A stretch of DNA of 64,000 nucleotides from Coralliovum pocilloporae. Lineage in GTDB: Bacteria > Pseudomonadota > Alphaproteobacteria > Rhizobiales > Cohaesibacteraceae. The translations under genes were made by a program, and so were the position numbers. Position 1 is the first letter of the stretch, and every line of letters starts with the position of its first letter. The notes beneath the pieces are model-generated. The model was not told the origin of the DNA. It did no database searches and saw only the letters and a list, made by a program, of their open reading frames with translations. The stretch is from NCBI RefSeq assembly GCF_030845175.1, contig NZ_CP132542.1, forward strand, positions 3,011,501 to 3,075,500, written 5' to 3'. Positions 46,320-55,500 of the stretch are shown here, one piece after another.

Positions 46320-48212
46320 ATGAAAAGCACACCGGTATCAATCGGCTTCGCAATTGTGGGCATCATTATTGCGGCCTTGATCGGCTATTATGGCTTCATG
46401 TCGGAGGACGCCACCTTCAAGCCGGTGGTGACTGAGACGGCATCGAAAGACCAGACCAAGGTTGCCGAAACCCCGGAAGCTGAAAAGACTCAGGACGAAA
46501 CGCCGTCTGAGGATGCTGCTGCGACTGAAGCCATTTCGCCGAGTTTCGATGTGGTCCGTGTCGAGCCCGATGGAAGCGCTGTGATTGCCGGACGGTCAGA
46601 GCCTGAATGGACCGTTGAGCTGAATGACAACGGAACCGTTATCGGTAAGGAAAAAGCCGGTATTTCCGGTGAGTGGGTGATCGTCCCGAACAAGACCCTG
46701 ACGCCGGGTGATCACGAACTGACCCTCTCTGCCAAATCCCCTGACGGAGAAAAGACCGTTGCCTCCCAGGACAGTGTGACCGTTGTTGTGCCGGAGACTG
46801 CCGAGGGTGATCTGCTTGTCGCGCTGAACAAGCCGGGTGAGGCGATCCAGATTCTCAACAAGCCCGAAACAGAACAGAAAACTGTTGTCGCTGATAGCGG
46901 GCAAAGCTCTGATTCCAATACGGAAACAGCCGAGGTAACAGAGGAAGGCAATCAACCGGTCTCTGATGAACAGCCAACAAGTGTCGCATCCGGTGAGGCC
47001 GAGACCACGGCAGAGGAGACCGCTGGTATAGAGCAGGGTGAAGAGACGAACACAACTGTCGCTCATAATGATAGTGGCAACGGTGTCACCGCCGAGGCTG
47101 ATGGTCAGGCTGTAAGCCAGCAGGCGACTGTCGAAGAACCCGCTGCATCAACGGAAGCCGAAACGTCTGTTGCCGATTCTGGTGCTGGTGCCGGTGCCGA
47201 GGGCGAACAGACACCTTCTACCGAAGAACTGGATGTGGCTGAACTGCGTGGCTCAACTGACGAGACCTCTGCAGGACAGGATAACTCCGGAGCCGATACC
47301 GACAGCGTATCAGATGCAGGTACGGTGGAAGAGCAGACCGAGGTCGCTGGCCAGTCCAATGAGACACAGGACGACAGCCAGTCTGTTGCGAGCACCGAGA
47401 CGGCTCCTGCTGAAGAAACATCCGGAGAGCAGTTTCAGGTGGCCGCTGGCGAAAGTGACGCCGATACCGGTAGCGATGTGGACACAACAGTTTCAAATCA
47501 GGGTGAAGGCAGTGCGACAGCGCCTGCTGAGACGGAAAGCGCCCAAGAGGAAACCACTGAAACGGCTCAATCCACCGAAACCGATGCGTCCGCAGAGCCG
47601 TCAGTTTCAGAGACGACCACCGCAGTGGCTGATGCTGACACGGGTTCCCAGGAAACTGCTGCGCCAAAGCCTGAAGTCTCCGTTGAAGCAGTCGAGCTTG
47701 AGAACGGCCAGCGTCTGTTCGTTGCGGGCAAGGCCAAGACGCCGGGCACCATCCGCATTTATGTGAATGACAAGCCTGTCGGTGATGTGAATCCCCGTGG
47801 CGGCCACTGGCTGCTGGACGTGGAACTGGCTCTGGTTCCTGGAAACCATCAGGTTCGCGTTGATCAGCTCAATGACAGCGATGGCAAGGTTGTTGCCCGT
47901 GCTGAAGTCACGTTTGAACGTCTTGAAGACGCTGTTGCTGAAAGCACGGATCAGGCCCCCATCCGCCTGACGGGAAGCGGCACGGTTTCCACAGGTTCTG
48001 GTGAAAAGGCAAAGGCCAATGTCGGCGCACCAGGCAATGTGATCATTCGCAAGGGAGACAATCTCTGGACGATCTCCCGCCGCCTTTATGGTCAGGGCAT
48101 CCGGTTCTCTACCATTTATCTGGCCAATACGGACCAGATCAGAAATCCGGACCTGATTTATCCAGGGCAGGTCTTTGTTCTGCCTGAAGGTGATGCTGCC
48201 TGGTCGAACTGA
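46320..48212 (+). CDS. Envelope protein with LysM domain and acidic low-complexity region
   Basis: The 630-residue protein has an N-terminal membrane anchor (residues about 5-25). An Ig-like domain follows at about 80-165, then a region of about 260 residues rich in Glu, Thr, Ser, Ala and Asp, then a second Ig-like domain (about 450-545) and a LysM domain at the C-terminus (RKGDNLWTISRRLYG and PDLIYPGQVFVLPEG). It is probably anchored in the inner membrane and binds peptidoglycan. The acidic spacer lacks cysteine. Similar LysM proteins occur next to division or envelope genes in alphaproteobacteria. An intrinsic terminator follows at 48261-48287. Confidence 0.83.
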   Translation: MKSTPVSIGFAIVGIIIAALIGYYGFMSEDATFKPVVTETASKDQTKVAETPEAEKTQDETPSEDAAATEAISPSFDVVRVEPDGSAVIAGRSEPEWTVELNDNGTVIGKEKAGISGEWVIVPNKTLTPGDHELTLSAKSPDGEKTVASQDSVTVVVPETAEGDLLVALNKPGEAIQILNKPETEQKTVVADSGQSSDSNTETAEVTEEGNQPVSDEQPTSVASGEAETTAEETAGIEQGEETNTTVAHNDSGNGVTAEADGQAVSQQATVEEPAASTEAETSVADSGAGAGAEGEQTPSTEELDVAELRGSTDETSAGQDNSGADTDSVSDAGTVEEQTEVAGQSNETQDDSQSVASTETAPAEETSGEQFQVAAGESDADTGSDVDTTVSNQGEGSATAPAETESAQEETTETAQSTETDASAEPSVSETTTAVADADTGSQETAAPKPEVSVEAVELENGQRLFVAGKAKTPGTIRIYVNDKPVGDVNPRGGHWLLDVELALVPGNHQVRVDQLNDSDGKVVARAEVTFERLEDAVAESTDQAPIRLTGSGTVSTGSGEKAKANVGAPGNVIIRKGDNLWTISRRLYGQGIRFSTIYLANTDQIRNPDLIYPGQVFVLPEGDAAWSN

Positions 48213-48260
48213 TGCGGTTCTGATTTCAGATTCCAGGTCTGTTTTTAAAGAAAAATCACG

Positions 48261-48287
48261 CGGCGGGCTTGGCCCGCCGTTCTTTTC
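48261..48287 (+). terminator. Intrinsic terminator after the LysM gene
   Basis: CGGCGGGC (48261-48268) pairs with GCCCGCCG (48272-48279) around a TTG loop, followed by TTCTTTTC. Confidence 0.88.
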
Positions 48288-48296
48288 GGCCTATCT

Positions 48297-48312
48297 ATCG
48301 TAAAAATACGAT
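48297..48312. promoter_or_regulatory. Probable ArsR operator
   Basis: ATCGTA and TACGAT (48297-48302 and 48307-48312) form a perfect 6-bp inverted repeat around AAAA, 15 bp upstream of the ArsR ATG. It would allow the regulator to repress its own operon with the exporter. Confidence 0.65.
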
Positions 48313-48327
48313 GAAAGAGGCCGGGAT

Positions 48328-48720
48328 ATGGGCAAGACGACATGCTGCGAGAAGGGATTACCCCGGAACGCAGAAGAACTGGCAAACCGTCTGAAAGCGA
48401 TGGGGCATCCGGCACGGCTCATGATCCTGTCCCTGCTGGCGCAGCGGGATCAATGCTGTTGTGGGCAGGTGGTGAGTGATCTGCCACTGGCACAGTCAAC
48501 GGTTTCCCAGCATCTGAAAGTTCTTCAGGACGCTGGCTTTGTATCCAGTCGGGCGGATGGGGTCAGATCATCCTATCAGTTCGATCTGGATATGCTGAAG
48601 GCATTCCATCAGCAACTCGGCTCTTTCATTGATACGCTTGAGGCGGATTACAAATCCTGCTGCGCAGCGCAATCCGGCAACACGGTTCACGCCGTAGAAG
48701 AAGGCGAGGGCCAATCATGA
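48328..48720 (+). CDS. Cys-rich ArsR-family regulator of the Atm1-type exporter
   Basis: The 130-residue protein has the ArsR fold (MGHPARLMILSLLA near residue 25, then QSTVSQHLKVLQDAGFV). It has seven cysteines: Cys6, Cys7 near the N-terminus, Cys43-45 (QCCCGQVV) where ArsR/CadC proteins bind As, Cd or Pb, and Cys111-112 near the C-terminus. I infer a soft-metal or metalloid sensor. The stop overlaps the exporter start by 4 bp (ATGA), and the operator at 48297-48312 lies just upstream. A sulfur/oxidant role is an alternative. Confidence 0.85.
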   Translation: MGKTTCCEKGLPRNAEELANRLKAMGHPARLMILSLLAQRDQCCCGQVVSDLPLAQSTVSQHLKVLQDAGFVSSRADGVRSSYQFDLDMLKAFHQQLGSFIDTLEADYKSCCAAQSGNTVHAVEEGEGQS

Positions 48721-50645
48721 CAGCATCCGCTGACCAGACAACAAAGACATCTGCGAAAGGGAGAGTCACTGCCGACAGCGGTGAAACATTCTCCGCCATT
48801 CGTGCGCTCTGGCCTTATATGTGGCCCAGTGACCGGGCAGACCTCAAGGCCCGGGTGGTGCTGGCGATTGCGGTGCTGGTCGTCGCCAAAATCATCACGG
48901 TGCTGGTGCCTTATCTCTATAAATGGGCAACCGATGCGCTGACAGGCGAGGGAGGCGGCCCTGCCTATCTGCCGATTTTTCTGGCAACCCCGTTGATGCT
49001 GGTGATCGGCTACGGCATCGGGCGTATTCTGATGATGGGTTTCACCCAGTTGAGAGATGCGCTGTTTGCTCAGGTCGGCCAGCATGCGGTCAGGCAGCTT
49101 GCGCAGGAAACCTTTGTTCATATGCACAACCTGTCCCTGCGGTTTCATCTGCAGCGCCGCACAGGTGGTCTCAGCCGCGTCATTGAGCGTGGCACCAAGG
49201 GCATCGAGACGATCGTCCGCTTTACGGTGTTGAACTCTGCACCGACCGTGCTGGAATTTGCCCTGATGGCTGCTGTCATCGCCTGGCAGTTTGATTTCTC
49301 CTATGTGGTCGTGTTGTCGGTCACGGTCTGGCTCTATGTCTGGTTTACCGTAAAGGCCAGCGACTGGCGCATTGCCATCCGGCGACAGATGAATGATTCC
49401 GATACCGATGCCAACACCAAGGCAATCGACAGCCTGCTGAACTTCGAGACCGTCAAATATTTCGGCAATGAAGAGATGGAAGCGCGCCGCTTCGGGCGGG
49501 CGATGGCGCAATATGAAAAGGCGGCGGTCAAGACCTGGACATCGCTGGCCTGGCTGAATATGGGGCAGACGGTTATTTTCACGATCGGCATGATCGTCTG
49601 TATGGGCCTGTCTGCCCGCGCTGTGGTGGCAGGAGAGCAGACAATTGGTGATTTCGTCATGCTCAATGTGCTGCTCATGCAGCTCTACATGCCGCTTAAC
49701 TTCATCGGGTTTGTCTATCGCGAGATCAAGCAGGGGCTGGCGGATATCGAGACCATGTTCGATCTGCTGGATGTGGCTCCCGATATTGTTGATGATCCAA
49801 AAGCCAAAGTGATTTCCGTGACCGACGGTCATATCCGCTTTGACAATGTGCACTTTGCCTATGAGCCTGAGCGTCCGATCCTGAAGGGCGTCAGCTTTGA
49901 GGTGCCGGCTGGCAGGACACTGGCGATTGTCGGGCCATCAGGTGCAGGCAAGTCCACCATCTCCCGGCTTCTGTTCCGCTTCTATGATGTAACGGATGGC
50001 TCGGTGACCGTGGATGGTCATGATGTGCGGGATGTGACCCAGAAAAGCCTGCGTTCTGCTATTGGCAATGTGCCTCAGGATACGGTACTGTTTAATGACA
50101 CGATCCAGTACAATATCCGCTATGGCCGTCCTGACGCCACAGATGAAGACGTTCGGGATGCGGCAGGCATGGCCCAGATCGGTGAGTTCGTCGACGGCCT
50201 GCCGGATGGCTATCAGACCCAGGTGGGTGAGCGCGGCCTGATGTTGTCAGGCGGAGAAAAGCAGCGTGTTGCCATCGCCCGCACTATTCTCAAAGCGCCG
50301 CCAATCCTTATCCTGGATGAAGCCACGTCGGCACTGGATACCCATACAGAGCGTGAAATCCAGTCGGCGCTTGATCGGGTGTCTGCCAACCGCACCACTC
50401 TGGTGATCGCCCATCGCCTGTCGACCGTGGTCAATGCAGATGAAATTCTGGTCCTTGAAGCCGGGCAGATTGTCGAGCGTGGCCGCCATGCGGAACTGCT
50501 CGACAAGAACGGGCTCTATGCATCCATGTGGTCGCGCCAGCGGGAGGCGGATGAGGCCGCTGAACGTCTCCGCAAGGCGCAGGAAGAAGACGAATTCGGC
50601 ATTGTCAGGCGGGGAGCGCCTGCTGAAACCACACTGGCCGAATAG
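48717..50645 (+). CDS. Atm1/HMT1-type ABC exporter, fused permease and ATPase
   Basis: The 642-residue half-transporter has an N-terminal region of about six membrane helices (residues about 25-330) and a C-terminal ATPase domain with Walker A (GPSGAGKST), the signature LSGGEKQRVAIARTIL, and Walker B (ILILDEATSALD). The Atm1/HMT1 group exports glutathione-linked iron-sulfur or heavy-metal complexes; NaAtm1 of Novosphingobium is the model. Substrate-pocket features were not checked. Coupling to a Cys-rich ArsR protein supports a metal-detoxification role. It is followed by psd after 119 bp. Confidence 0.88.
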   Translation: MTASADQTTKTSAKGRVTADSGETFSAIRALWPYMWPSDRADLKARVVLAIAVLVVAKIITVLVPYLYKWATDALTGEGGGPAYLPIFLATPLMLVIGYGIGRILMMGFTQLRDALFAQVGQHAVRQLAQETFVHMHNLSLRFHLQRRTGGLSRVIERGTKGIETIVRFTVLNSAPTVLEFALMAAVIAWQFDFSYVVVLSVTVWLYVWFTVKASDWRIAIRRQMNDSDTDANTKAIDSLLNFETVKYFGNEEMEARRFGRAMAQYEKAAVKTWTSLAWLNMGQTVIFTIGMIVCMGLSARAVVAGEQTIGDFVMLNVLLMQLYMPLNFIGFVYREIKQGLADIETMFDLLDVAPDIVDDPKAKVISVTDGHIRFDNVHFAYEPERPILKGVSFEVPAGRTLAIVGPSGAGKSTISRLLFRFYDVTDGSVTVDGHDVRDVTQKSLRSAIGNVPQDTVLFNDTIQYNIRYGRPDATDEDVRDAAGMAQIGEFVDGLPDGYQTQVGERGLMLSGGEKQRVAIARTILKAPPILILDEATSALDTHTEREIQSALDRVSANRTTLVIAHRLSTVVNADEILVLEAGQIVERGRHAELLDKNGLYASMWSRQREADEAAERLRKAQEEDEFGIVRRGAPAETTLAE

Positions 50646-50764
50646 TGATATATCCGCCGCGCGGTGCCGCCATGACTTGACGGGAGCCGTGCGGTGATGA
50701 ATAGGTTATCCCCTTCAAAAGGCAACAGATCATCCGAGATCTCCTTCGGGGCAGATAACCGACT

Positions 50765-51466
50765 ATGACCATTATCGACAGCATCAAGGCATCCATGGTT
50801 CCCATTCACCGCGAGGGCTGGCCGTTCATCGCCATTGCTGCGGTGACAAGCGTGGTGCTGGGCTACTTCGCTGATCCTCTGTTCTGGATTGGCCTGATCA
50901 TAACCGCTTGGGTATGTTACTTTTTCCGTGACCCACCCCGTGTAACACCGGTTGGCAAGGGCCTGGTCATCAGCCCGGCAGACGGAACGGTTTCTGCGGT
51001 TGGCCCGGCTGTTCCCCCACCGGAGCTTGGATTGTCAGACACGCCGCTGTTGCGGGTCTCGGTGTTCATGAATGTCTTCAATTGCCATGTGAATCGCGCA
51101 CCGCTGGGTGGTATCATCACCAAGGTTGCCTATAAGCCGGGCAAATTCCTCAATGCCGAGCTCGATAAGGCCAGCGAAGACAATGAGCGGAACGGCGTTG
51201 TGATTGATGCGGATGGCACGTCTATCGGTGTGGTCCAGATTGCCGGTCTTGTTGCACGCCGTATCGTTTGCTGGTCAAATGAGAATGACGCCATTCAGGT
51301 GGGTGATCGCTTTGGCCTCATTCGTTTCGGCTCCCGTCTGGATGTGTATCTGCCGGTTGGAACACCAGTTCAGGTCGCCGTTGGCCAGACGGCGATTGCC
51401 GGTGAAACCGTGCTTGCAGATCTGGTCGCCACAGAGGCACCCACCTCTACCTATCGGGAAGGATAA
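50765..51466 (+). CDS. psd: Phosphatidylserine decarboxylase proenzyme
   Basis: Psd decarboxylates phosphatidylserine to phosphatidylethanolamine. It is made as a proenzyme and cleaves itself at a serine to form the pyruvoyl group. The 233-residue length and the autocatalytic motif [12 protein letters not shown] fit the short proteobacterial form. The N-terminal membrane segments ([15 protein letters not shown] and [15 protein letters not shown]) anchor it, and [11 protein letters not shown] and [12 protein letters not shown] are conserved. It precedes pssA by 5 bp and forms a phospholipid operon. Confidence 0.95.
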   Translation: MTIIDSIKASMVPIHREGWPFIAIAAVTSVVLGYFADPLFWIGLIITAWVCYFFRDPPRVTPVGKGLVISPADGTVSAVGPAVPPPELGLSDTPLLRVSVFMNVFNCHVNRAPLGGIITKVAYKPGKFLNAELDKASEDNERNGVVIDADGTSIGVVQIAGLVARRIVCWSNENDAIQVGDRFGLIRFGSRLDVYLPVGTPVQVAVGQTAIAGETVLADLVATEAPTSTYREG

Positions 51467-51471
51467 GCCGG

Positions 51472-52386
51472 ATGGCAGACACGGACCAGACTGAGCCGAA
51501 GCTCGCACGACGACGGTTCCGCAAAATCCCGCTCCGGGTGATGGCTCCCAATCTGGTAACGCTGCTGTCCATCTGCGCCGGTCTTACCGGCGTTCGCTTT
51601 GCGATTGAGGGTCGGTTCGAGGCTGCGGTTATTGCAATTCTGGTGGCCGCAGTTCTGGACGGTCTCGACGGGCGGGTGGCACGCCTGCTCAAATCCGCAT
51701 CCCGTTTTGGTGCCGAGTTGGATTCCCTGGCAGATTTCTTCAATTTCGGTGCTGCACCTGCCATTGTTCTGTATGCCTGGGGGCTTGGAGAAACGGGATC
51801 GTTCGGCTGGATAGCCTGCCTGATCTATGCCATTGGCATGGCTCTGCGGCTGGCGCGGTTCAATGCAGCGCTTGATGATCCGAAGAAACCGGAATGGCAG
51901 GCAGGTTTCTTTACCGGAGTTCCGGCACCTGCTGGAGCCCTGATCGTCTTTCTGCCCATCTATTTCACCATTCTGGGTATGGAGCGCTGGCCGGGCCTTG
52001 AGAGCCTGGTGGCCGTTTACACGATGATTGTCGGACTGCTGCTTGTGAGCCAGCTGCCCACATTCTCGACAAAGCGTGTCAGCGGACGTATCCCGCGTGA
52101 GCATGTATTACCGTTCCTGGTGTTGACTGTCGCCGCTATCGCACTTCTGATGAGCTATCCCTGGACTGTGCTGACCATGATCAGCATGGGCTATCTGCTG
52201 ACCCTGCCGGTGAGCTTCTTTTTCTGGAAGAAATACGAGAGAGAGCATGCGGAAGAGCTTGCTCTGGTCGATGAGGATGACGGCCTCGGTGATGGAGAGG
52301 ATGATAGCGACGGGGAGAGTGAGAGGGATGCGGCTCCAGTCGAGACTCCATCTGTTACCAAACCGGACCAGACCATCGTTCATTGA
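51472..52386 (+). CDS. pssA: CDP-diacylglycerol--serine O-phosphatidyltransferase
   Basis: PssA transfers phosphatidyl from CDP-diacylglycerol to serine. The CDP-alcohol phosphatidyltransferase motif DG(x)2AR(x)8G(x)3D(x)3D is DGLDGRVARLLKSA followed by GAELDSLADF. Eight or so hydrophobic segments follow, and a C-terminal tail (about residues 255-304) is highly acidic (DEDDGLGDGEDDSDGESERD). The tail is unusual in length but not disqualifying. It lies immediately downstream of psd. Confidence 0.94.
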   Translation: MADTDQTEPKLARRRFRKIPLRVMAPNLVTLLSICAGLTGVRFAIEGRFEAAVIAILVAAVLDGLDGRVARLLKSASRFGAELDSLADFFNFGAAPAIVLYAWGLGETGSFGWIACLIYAIGMALRLARFNAALDDPKKPEWQAGFFTGVPAPAGALIVFLPIYFTILGMERWPGLESLVAVYTMIVGLLLVSQLPTFSTKRVSGRIPREHVLPFLVLTVAAIALLMSYPWTVLTMISMGYLLTLPVSFFFWKKYEREHAEELALVDEDDGLGDGEDDSDGESERDAAPVETPSVTKPDQTIVH

Positions 52387-52393
52387 TGTATCG

Positions 52394-52499
52394 TTAGAGC
52401 ATATTTCCGAAAAGTGTGCGCGGCTTTCGGTCAAGAATATGCTTATAAACAAGGAGATAGAGCATTTTGGACGACCCCGTTTAAACTCAAAATACTCTA
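52394..52499. repeat. RIME-like mosaic repeat with two palindromes
   Basis: The first palindrome has AGCATATT (52398-52405) and AATATGCT (52436-52443), with internal CCGAAA (52407-52412) and TTTCGG (52425-52430). The second has TAGAGCATTTTG (52458-52469) and CAAAATACTCTA (52488-52499), with one mismatch. The TTAGAGCAT start (52394) is repeated as TAGAGCAT at the start of the second unit. This layout, about 106 bp with two palindromes, and motifs such as CCGAAAAGTGTG and AACAAGGAGATAGAGCA resemble intergenic mosaic elements described in rhizobia (RIME). It lies between pssA and an intrinsic terminator. Confidence 0.75.
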
Positions 52500-52506
52500 G
52501 AGACAG

Positions 52507-52541
52507 AAAAGCCGGTGAGGGTAATGGCCCCACCGGCTTTT
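52507..52541. terminator. Bidirectional intrinsic terminator between pssA and the RND gene
   Basis: AAAAGCCGGTG (52507-52517) and CACCGGCTTTT (52531-52541) form an 11-bp stem with a 13-nt loop; a T-run follows on the plus strand and the A-run gives T residues on the minus strand. It serves both convergent genes. Confidence 0.9.
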
Positions 52542-52561
52542 TACGTTCGTAACACGGGGAA

Positions 52562-55500
52562 TTATTCCGCCGCGTGTTTCAGCTCGACCAGCTCACCCAT
52601 TTCTTCATGGACATCCGCTTCATCTGACTGGTCATCATCATCGCGTTTCTTCTTTCTGGACGAGAAGGCGCGCGCCACGTTGCCGGGCATGGCCAGCATG
52701 GATGGAATGACAATCAGCGTCAGCAGGGTCGAGAAAGCCAGGCCGGAGATGATGGCGGTTGACAGCTGCACCCACCAGATGGCCGTGACGCCACCAACCG
52801 CAACGATCTGGTCGAAGAAGTTGAAGTTCACCTGTGTGGCCATCGGCACCAAACCGGCAATCGTCGTGATCGTTGTCAGCAGGATCGGACGAATACGCTG
52901 AGCCGAGGTTTTCAGAATAGCCTCAAGCGGCTCCATACCATCATGACGGAAGCGGTTATAGGTATCGATCAGAACAATGGCATTGTTCACCACGATCCCC
53001 GCCAGAGCCACAACGCCGGTGCCGGTCATGATGATTGAGAACTTCTGTCCCGTCACCATCATGCCAATGAGAACGCCAACCACCGACATGACCACGGTCG
53101 AGAGGGTGAGGAAGGTCTGGTAGAAGCTGTTGAACTGTGTCACCAGAATAATGAACATCAGGAACAGCGAGCCAAGCATGGCCTTCATCAGGAAGGCCCC
53201 GGATTCCTTTTGTTCCTCATCCGCACCGCGGAACTTGAAGAACACGTTCTCCGGCCATGTCTGGGTCTTCAGCCATGCATCCAGTTCGTTCACCTTGTCA
53301 TCTGGCGTCAGGCCCAGTTCCTCGATCACGTCGGCCTTCACATCCATGGCGTAGAGGCCGTCCCGACGGATGATCTGTGAAACCTTCTGCTGTGGCTTCC
53401 GCTCGACGAAATTCCGGATTGGCACCTGTCCGTTCGGCGTGCGCAGTTTGAGCTGCTCGAACCGGTCCAGCGTCCGCTGTTCCTCCGGCAGGCGGACACG
53501 GATGTCAACCTCATCCTCGGAATCATCCGGACGGGATGTGCCAATCAGAATGCCGTTGGTCACGAGCTGCACCATAGCGCCCACAGAGGCAATGCCTGCA
53601 TTGAAACGACCGGCTTCTTCACGATCAATGGCCAGTTCCCATTCAATACCGGGCAGGGGACGGGAATCCTCCACATCGCGCAAGCCGTCCATGGTGTTCA
53701 CATGGGCGCGGATGCGACCGGTAACCTGAGCCACGAGATCATAATTGGTAGAGGTGACCTGAAGGCGCAAATCCTTGCCGGTTGGTGGACCACCCTCGAT
53801 CTTGCGGACTTCCACCTTGATACCGGCAAGTTTGGCAGTGCGCTCGCGGATATCGGCAAAGACCTCAACCGCACGACGACGGCAGCAATAGCTGGCCAGC
53901 TCTACATTCAGCTCACCGATCACATCAGCAGGCTTGTCCTGCACGCCACCAAGTTCCGGGCCGCTGCCACCGCCGCCAACCGGATGCGATGTGGTGACCA
54001 CATTCTTGACGCCGGGAACCTGCAGAACCTGCTGTTCCACTTCAGCAACAAGGTGGTCGGCCTCAAGAGCCGACAGGTTGCCGCGACCGGAGACCAGAAC
54101 AATGGCCTGGTCCGGTTCCTCGTCGACGAAGAATTCAACGCCCGCATTGTTGGAACCGAACAGGTAGAAGACCATAAAGCTCGCGCCAAGAACGGCGGCC
54201 AGAACCACCACATTGCCCACAAGCGTGCCTGCAGCACGGTTAAGGAAGCGCACATAGACGCCGGTCAGACCCTTTACTGCTTTCGGATCGAAATGGCCTT
54301 TTGCTGACAGGATGCGTGCATTCTCGTCAATATGCTGTGGCTTGTCTGCATTGCGTGCCTTCCGCCAGTCATAGAGCTTGAGCGCAAACAGAATGCTGAC
54401 CAGCGCCAGAGCCAGAGGCAGAACATAGAGCAATACCATTGGCAGAATGGACTGGGCTGCGACCGGCAGGGCAGGCCCTGCCTGGGCGGACAGGGCTCCA
54501 AGATTGGTCGAGGTGATGTTGTAGGCCATGAAGCCAACCAGAAGCGCGATTGTTCCGGGGAACAGCTTGCGTCCGTGGCGACCGCACCAGGCAACCAGCC
54601 GTGCCGTGGCAATGCCGGAGGCTGGCAGGAAGACCATGGCTGTGACCAGCGAGGCTGACAGCACGATGATCACCATGATTGGCAGATAGCTCATAAACTC
54701 GCCTGGAACACCCGGCCACAACAGCATGGGCAGGAACGCGGCCAGCGTTGTGGCTGTGGAGGAGACGATCGGCCAGAACATCAGCTTTGAGGCACGGATA
54801 TAGGCGTCCTCCGGATCAAGGCCTTCAGCCAGTTTCCGGTCGGCATATTCCGTCACAACAATTGCACCGTCCACCAGCATGCCAACGGTCAGCACAAGGC
54901 CGAACATCACCATCATGTTGACCGTGAACCCGGCCAGTCCAAGGATGAGGAAGCCAACCATGAACGAGGCAGGAATTGCCAGTCCGACCAGCAGTGCCGA
55001 GCGGAGACCAAGAGCCGCGACGACCAGGATCATGACCAGGAAAATGGCAGTCAGGATGGACGACTGCAGGGACCCAAGCACTTCATAGATGAAGGTGGAC
55101 TTGTCCAGCAGGTAGTTCACCTGAATGGCGCTTGGCCAGTCGGCTGAGGCCTGCTCAACAACCGCCCGAACAGCTGTGTTGTTCTCGATGATATTGGTGC
55201 CAATCCGCTTGACCACCAGAAGCGCAATCGCCGGTTTGCCGTTTACACGGGTAAACTGGCTGGCATCCTTGAAGGTGTAGCGGATATCGGCAATGTCGCC
55301 GAGGGTTACGACACCTTCGCCATTCTGCTTGATGGGAAGCTGGTAAACGTCCTGTACCGTTTCAACCAGACCCGGCACCTTGACGTTGAAGCGTCCTTTG
55401 CCCGTATCCAGAAAACCGGCAGGAACAAGCTGGTTGTTGTTGGTCAGTGCCGTCAGCAGTTCCTGCTGGGTGACATCATAGGATTCGAGTTTCATCATAT

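Noticed and set aside
48687-49853. Open frame of 388 codons on the minus strand opposite the Atm1-type exporter
   Set aside because: It has no domain-like sequence and lies fully over the exporter coding region.
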